NCBI GenBank assembly: GCA_028873745.1 | Contig: JAPPNT010000020.1 | Span: 1 to 28,397 of the forward strand | Direction of reading: 5' to 3' | DNA: 28,397 nucleotides | From: Chloroflexota bacterium | GTDB lineage: Bacteria > Chloroflexota > Dehalococcoidia > Lucifugimonadales > UBA1127 | Part shown: in pieces, positions 25,768 through 28,397 of the stretch | Position numbering within the stretch: the stretch's first letter is position 1 | How the letters are laid out: each line of letters starts with the position of its first letter | Program-made: the position numbers and the translations under genes | The notes under the pieces: model-generated | The model's database searches: none | Seen by the model: the letters and a program-made list of their open reading frames with translations, nothing else | What the model was told of the DNA's origin: nothing

Positions 25768-25796
25768 ATTATGGCAAGGGTTGCGCCGTCAGTCGA
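25768..25796 (-). promoter_or_regulatory. Candidate promoter of the NHL-repeat gene
   Basis: TCGACT (25791-25796), 17-nt spacer, CATAAT (25768-25773) on the minus strand, about 37 nt above the ATG and overlapping the end of the CvpA-like gene. Confidence 0.4.
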
Positions 25797-26400
25797 TAGC
25801 CTGGTCGAGAAGCTCCAGCGCGGCGCCGAAACCGCCGGGCGCGAGCCCCAAGGCGTCGGCGGGGAGCGCGACCCCCAGGCGGACGACGGCGGCCGTGACC
25901 TGCGACTCGCTGAGGAGACGCTGGAGCTCTTCCTGGATGCCCTCGCCCTCCTCGATGCTGACGAAGGTCTGGCCGGAGGTGTCCACGGCGGATAGGTCGA
26001 TCTGGTAGGTGAGCCGCGCGAGGATGAGGACGACGGCGCCAACCACCATCACGCCCACCACGAAGCCCAAGACGAGGCCCCCGACGCGGTCGACTACGTT
26101 GGACAGCCCGAGGGTCATGCTGGAAATGACGGACTTGACCATCTTGATGAACTTGCCGGCGGCGAAGAGGACGACGGCGAGGAGGACCAGGTAGCTGATG
26201 ACGGTGACGACGGCCTGGGCGGTCTTCGAGTCCGTGTACGCCTCGACGCCGAGCGCGGCGGCCGAGCTCACCTGGCCTGCGAAATACCACGCGACGAGCA
26301 GGCTGACGAAGATGGCCACAGCGGAGAGGAGCCCCATGCGAAGGCCGGCGAAGGCGCTGACGGCCAGAACAGCTATGAGCGCCCAGTCCAGCCAATTCAC
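25789..26400 (-). CDS. CvpA family membrane protein
   Basis: 203-residue inner-membrane protein with four hydrophobic segments, near residues 5-22, 25-45, 65-83 and 108-130. The N-terminus (NWLDWALIAVLAVSAFAGLRMGLL) and the third and fourth segments with the intervening DRVGGLVLGFVVGVM match the CvpA family (colicin V production protein), which has been linked to envelope stress and secretion but whose mechanism is unknown. The soluble tail is longer than in E. coli CvpA. GTG start at 26400 with GGAGG 8 nt upstream. Divergent from the EEP gene. Confidence 0.85.
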   Translation of the reverse strand: MNWLDWALIAVLAVSAFAGLRMGLLSAVAIFVSLLVAWYFAGQVSSAAALGVEAYTDSKTAQAVVTVISYLVLLAVVLFAAGKFIKMVKSVISSMTLGLSNVVDRVGGLVLGFVVGVMVVGAVVLILARLTYQIDLSAVDTSGQTFVSIEEGEGIQEELQRLLSESQVTAAVVRLGVALPADALGLAPGGFGAALELLDQAID

Positions 26401-26590
26401 GTGATTTTCCTCCCCGGCCGGGTACGGCCTCCGTTATTCAGTGTAGCACGGGCCCCATTTGCGACAGATAGGAGCCGGCACGGCTGGTGTCATGGCCGGC
26501 AGAGGGCGGCGCGAGTGGCTGCGAGCGGGGGCGGCACCGGCTATGCTCTGGGTGCGCCGCTTCGCGGACGGCGCGAGGAGGGGAGCGTCG

Positions 26591-27382
26591 ATGTCAACGA
26601 CCCTGCGGGTTATGTCCTACAACATTCTCTTCGGCGGGGTGTCCGACGGCGCGGGCGGCAGCGAGGACCGGACCGGGCTGCTGACCTCGGTGGTGAAGGC
26701 CGTCCGGCCCGATGTTCTCGCGCTCAACGAGTGCTGCGGCTTCGCGGAGGACGGGGGCGCTCGCATGCGGGCGTTCTGCGACGCCGTTGGCATGGAGGGG
26801 GAGCTGGCTGTCGCGCCCTCGGGGTTTCACGTCGCGCTGCTGCACCGCGAGCCGTGGAGGCCGGCGTCCAAGTCGACAACAACGGCGGCGATGCACCACG
26901 GGCTGGTGCGGATGATGCTGACCGACGGCACGCACGAGGTCAACGTCGTGGCCACGCACCTGAATCCGTACTCGAGCCTGGGGCGGCTGCAGGAGGCGCA
27001 GATGGCGGTGAGCCAGACGCGGCCGGGGGAGCCGTCGCTGGTCATGGGCGACTTCAACTCGCTGCCGGCGGGCTACGACGGGCCGCTATTCGCGCGTCGG
27101 CTCATGGACGAGGAGATGCGCCCGGAGACCCACGTCTGCGAGTACTTCGCGCGGGCCGGTTTCGTGGACGTGCTGGCGGCGCGCGGTGTGACGTCACACA
27201 CGTACCCGACGCCGCTGGTGCACAGGCCGAATTACGCGCTCGCGCCGGTGCGGCTCGACTACGTGATGGCGAGCGGAGAGCTTGCCTCGGCGTGCACGTC
27301 GGCGTGGGTGGTGGAGACGCCGGAGGCGGAGCGGGCGTCGGACCACCTGCCGGTGGTGGCGGAGTTTGCGCTCGGCGGCTAA
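26591..27382 (+). CDS. Endonuclease/exonuclease/phosphatase (EEP) family hydrolase
   Basis: 263-residue Mg-dependent phosphodiesterase/phosphatase fold of the exonuclease III-DNase I type. All core positions are present: MSYNILFGG (Asn11), DVLALNECC (Glu47), THLNP (His123), VMGDFNSLP (Asp154, Asn156), RLDYVMAS (Asp223), SDHLPVVAEF (Asp251, His252). The substrate (nucleic acid, phospholipid or inositol phosphate) cannot be told from sequence. The ATG at 26591 has GGAGGGGAG upstream and starts the first beta strand directly; the longer frame from 26459 has no similarity. Its TAA overlaps the opposite TAG of the convergent membrane-protein gene. Confidence 0.9.
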   Translation: MSTTLRVMSYNILFGGVSDGAGGSEDRTGLLTSVVKAVRPDVLALNECCGFAEDGGARMRAFCDAVGMEGELAVAPSGFHVALLHREPWRPASKSTTTAAMHHGLVRMMLTDGTHEVNVVATHLNPYSSLGRLQEAQMAVSQTRPGEPSLVMGDFNSLPAGYDGPLFARRLMDEEMRPETHVCEYFARAGFVDVLAARGVTSHTYPTPLVHRPNYALAPVRLDYVMASGELASACTSAWVVETPEAERASDHLPVVAEFALGG

Positions 27383-28050
27383 GCGCCGGCTTCCTCACGC
27401 AAGAGCCGCACGCCCCGGTAGACCGTCCACAGCACCCAGAAGATGTAGAGCGACCGGGCCAGCTGCAGCCCCTGGTCAAGGTCTCCCCACACGCTGGCCG
27501 CCGTCACGAAGGACGCCAGCGAGATGAGCGACAGCAGCGCGACCAGGCGGTTCAGCCACAAGTCGAGGCTTCCCGAGGACGGCAGCGCCAGCACGAACAG
27601 GATGAAGCCCAGCGACACCGCCATGCCGCCGCCGACGGTTGCGGCCACCCGTGCCACGAAGATTCCCGTGAACTGCTCCTCCGTCGCCAGGTCCGGTCCC
27701 ACTGCAATGCCCAGCGCCATCATCTGCGCCCAAATCCAGGTGAGCATGCCCACGATGATGAATGCGAGGCCCCCGCGCGACAGCGCGTCCCCCGTCCCCG
27801 CGCGGCGGGTGGACACCAGCAGCGCGGAGAGGCCGAAGACCATGATCATGATGCCCAGGATCACCAGCGGCACCGTGATGTTGGTCATCACGCGGTTGTC
27901 CGCCAGCGCGTTGATCGCGGCAATGGGGTCGGAGGGCGCCGCGGTGTCAATGATGGCCCCGCCGGGTTGCAGCAGGAACATGATGAAGGCCATCACCGGT
28001 CCCACGATCAGCGCCAGTCCGCCAAGCTGTCCCATAGACAATTTGCACAT
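27379..28050 (-). CDS. Hypothetical multi-pass membrane protein
   Basis: About 223 residues with six likely transmembrane segments (GGLALIVGPVMAFIMFLL, TVPLVILGIMIMVFGLSALL, GLAFIIVGMLTWIWAQMM, a Gly-rich helix with GGGMAVSLGFILFVLAL, LVALLSLISLASFV, and a last one at LYIFWVLWTVYRG). The overall look resembles DUF4386-like integral membrane proteins, but I would not assign the family. Start unsure: ATG 28050 has AGAGG 9 nt upstream; ATGs at 28056 and 28083 are alternatives. It ends 4 nt inside the convergent EEP gene. Confidence 0.7.
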   Translation of the reverse strand: MCKLSMGQLGGLALIVGPVMAFIMFLLQPGGAIIDTAAPSDPIAAINALADNRVMTNITVPLVILGIMIMVFGLSALLVSTRRAGTGDALSRGGLAFIIVGMLTWIWAQMMALGIAVGPDLATEEQFTGIFVARVAATVGGGMAVSLGFILFVLALPSSGSLDLWLNRLVALLSLISLASFVTAASVWGDLDQGLQLARSLYIFWVLWTVYRGVRLLREEAGA

Positions 28051-28104
28051 CCGCATCCACCTCTCGTGTCCAAAGCCTTCCATGAGTTGAACCCGGAGAA
28101 CCGG

Positions 28105-28150
28105 ACGCCCCCCGTCCGTCCTTCAACCTTTCCGGACGAGCGGGGGGCGT
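28105..28150. terminator. Strong hairpin between the last two genes
   Basis: ACGCCCCCC (28105-28113) pairs with GGGGGGCGT (28142-28150) and GTCCG (28114-28118) with CGGAC (28133-28137), with a 4-nt bulge on the right arm and a 14-nt loop. It lies 24 nt beyond the stop of the gene at 28174. No clear T-run follows on the minus strand, so it is a terminator-like structure by position. Confidence 0.5.
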
Positions 28151-28173
28151 TGTCTCACCTTGCTATGGCTTGG

Positions 28174-28397
28174 CTACGCACGCGCCTTGGCCGCCTCCGC
28201 CTGCTCTCGGACGCCCCAGATGTCGCCGGGGAGGGAGACGCCCTTCTCGGCAGCCATCGCAGCGGCGTGCTCGCGGGCCTTGGTGGACGCCTCGGCCGTG
28301 CGGTCCGAGACCTCGAGGCCAAGGCCGTCGACGACGCGGACACGGAAGTTGAAGTAGGCGCAGGCCATGACGATGTCGAGGATGTCGCGGTCGTCCC
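28174..28397 (-). CDS. Carboxymuconolactone decarboxylase / alkylhydroperoxidase-like protein (3' part)
   Basis: Only the last 74 or so codons are present; the gene runs out of the window at its 5' side, and the ATG at 28368 is internal. The visible DDRDILDIVMACAYFNFRVRV and VVDGLGLEVSD segments match the C-terminal helices of AhpD-like/peroxidase-related proteins, where the usual form is (D/E)xxxxDIVxxxAYFNFxNRxxxALGxEL. The catalytic CxxC-His region would lie upstream, outside the window. The C-terminus is Ala- and Glu-rich. Confidence 0.7.
   Translation of the reverse strand, partial: DDRDILDIVMACAYFNFRVRVVDGLGLEVSDRTAEASTKAREHAAAMAAEKGVSLPGDIWGVREQAEAAKARA

Overview
This is a G+C-rich, gene-dense bacterial chromosome segment with 25 complete or partial protein genes and one gene remnant. 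I see no rRNA, tRNA, CRISPR array, insertion sequence or phage gene. Gene content suggests a Chloroflexota bacterium of the SAR202/Dehalococcoidia type: tandem phytanoyl-CoA-dioxygenase-like genes, a split ComDE-like TPP decarboxylase, a carboxymuconolactone-decarboxylase-family gene, and housekeeping genes of an aerobic heterotroph. The taxonomy is inference from gene content only; no marker gene was compared.

Layout. 1-2803: 3' end of an M20 peptidase gene, convergent with recQ, with a long hairpin repeat between them. 3012-3782: uronate-dehydrogenase-like SDR. 3816-7935 (minus): purine operon purF-purM-purH behind a strong sigma70-type promoter. 8254-10791 (plus): obg, then nadD-pyrE with overlapping stop and start. 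10806-12327 (minus): HTH regulator overlapping a DUF2851 gene, with a palindrome over the promoter. 12448-14591 (minus): two tandem PhyH-family dioxygenase genes, then tsaD, a degenerate PP2C-like gene and the ComDE-like decarboxylase pair. 17604-20151 (minus): DUF503 protein, TlpA-like thioredoxin lipoprotein, gamma-glutamyltransferase. 20262-25731 (minus): ketopantoate-reductase-like enzyme, oxalyl-CoA-synthetase-like ligase, malate-synthase homologue and NHL-repeat protein. 25789-28397: CvpA-like protein, EEP hydrolase, membrane protein, and the 3' end of a carboxymuconolactone decarboxylase/peroxidase-like gene.

The most unusual part is the PhyH pair. The two proteins are about 75% identical by my hand alignment. 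Both the coding sequence and its promoter are duplicated, and a vestige of the tsaD 3' end lies between the copies, so the unit arose by segmental duplication at the tsaD locus. The downstream copy keeps the iron-binding HxD motif. The tsaD-proximal copy has HxG, the configuration of Fe/2-oxoglutarate halogenases, or else the mark of a dead enzyme. Second is a malate-synthase homologue that keeps its arginine and magnesium-ligand regions but has Ser where the catalytic Asp should be. It lies beside an oxalyl-CoA-synthetase-like ligase and a 2-oxoacid-reductase-family enzyme, which suggests a small CoA-dependent pathway of unknown substrate.

Most promoters I could recognise have a TTGaC-like -35, an 18-nt spacer and a TAnnnT -10. 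These promoters helped decide several gene starts. All functional statements come from reading motifs; no database search was possible.
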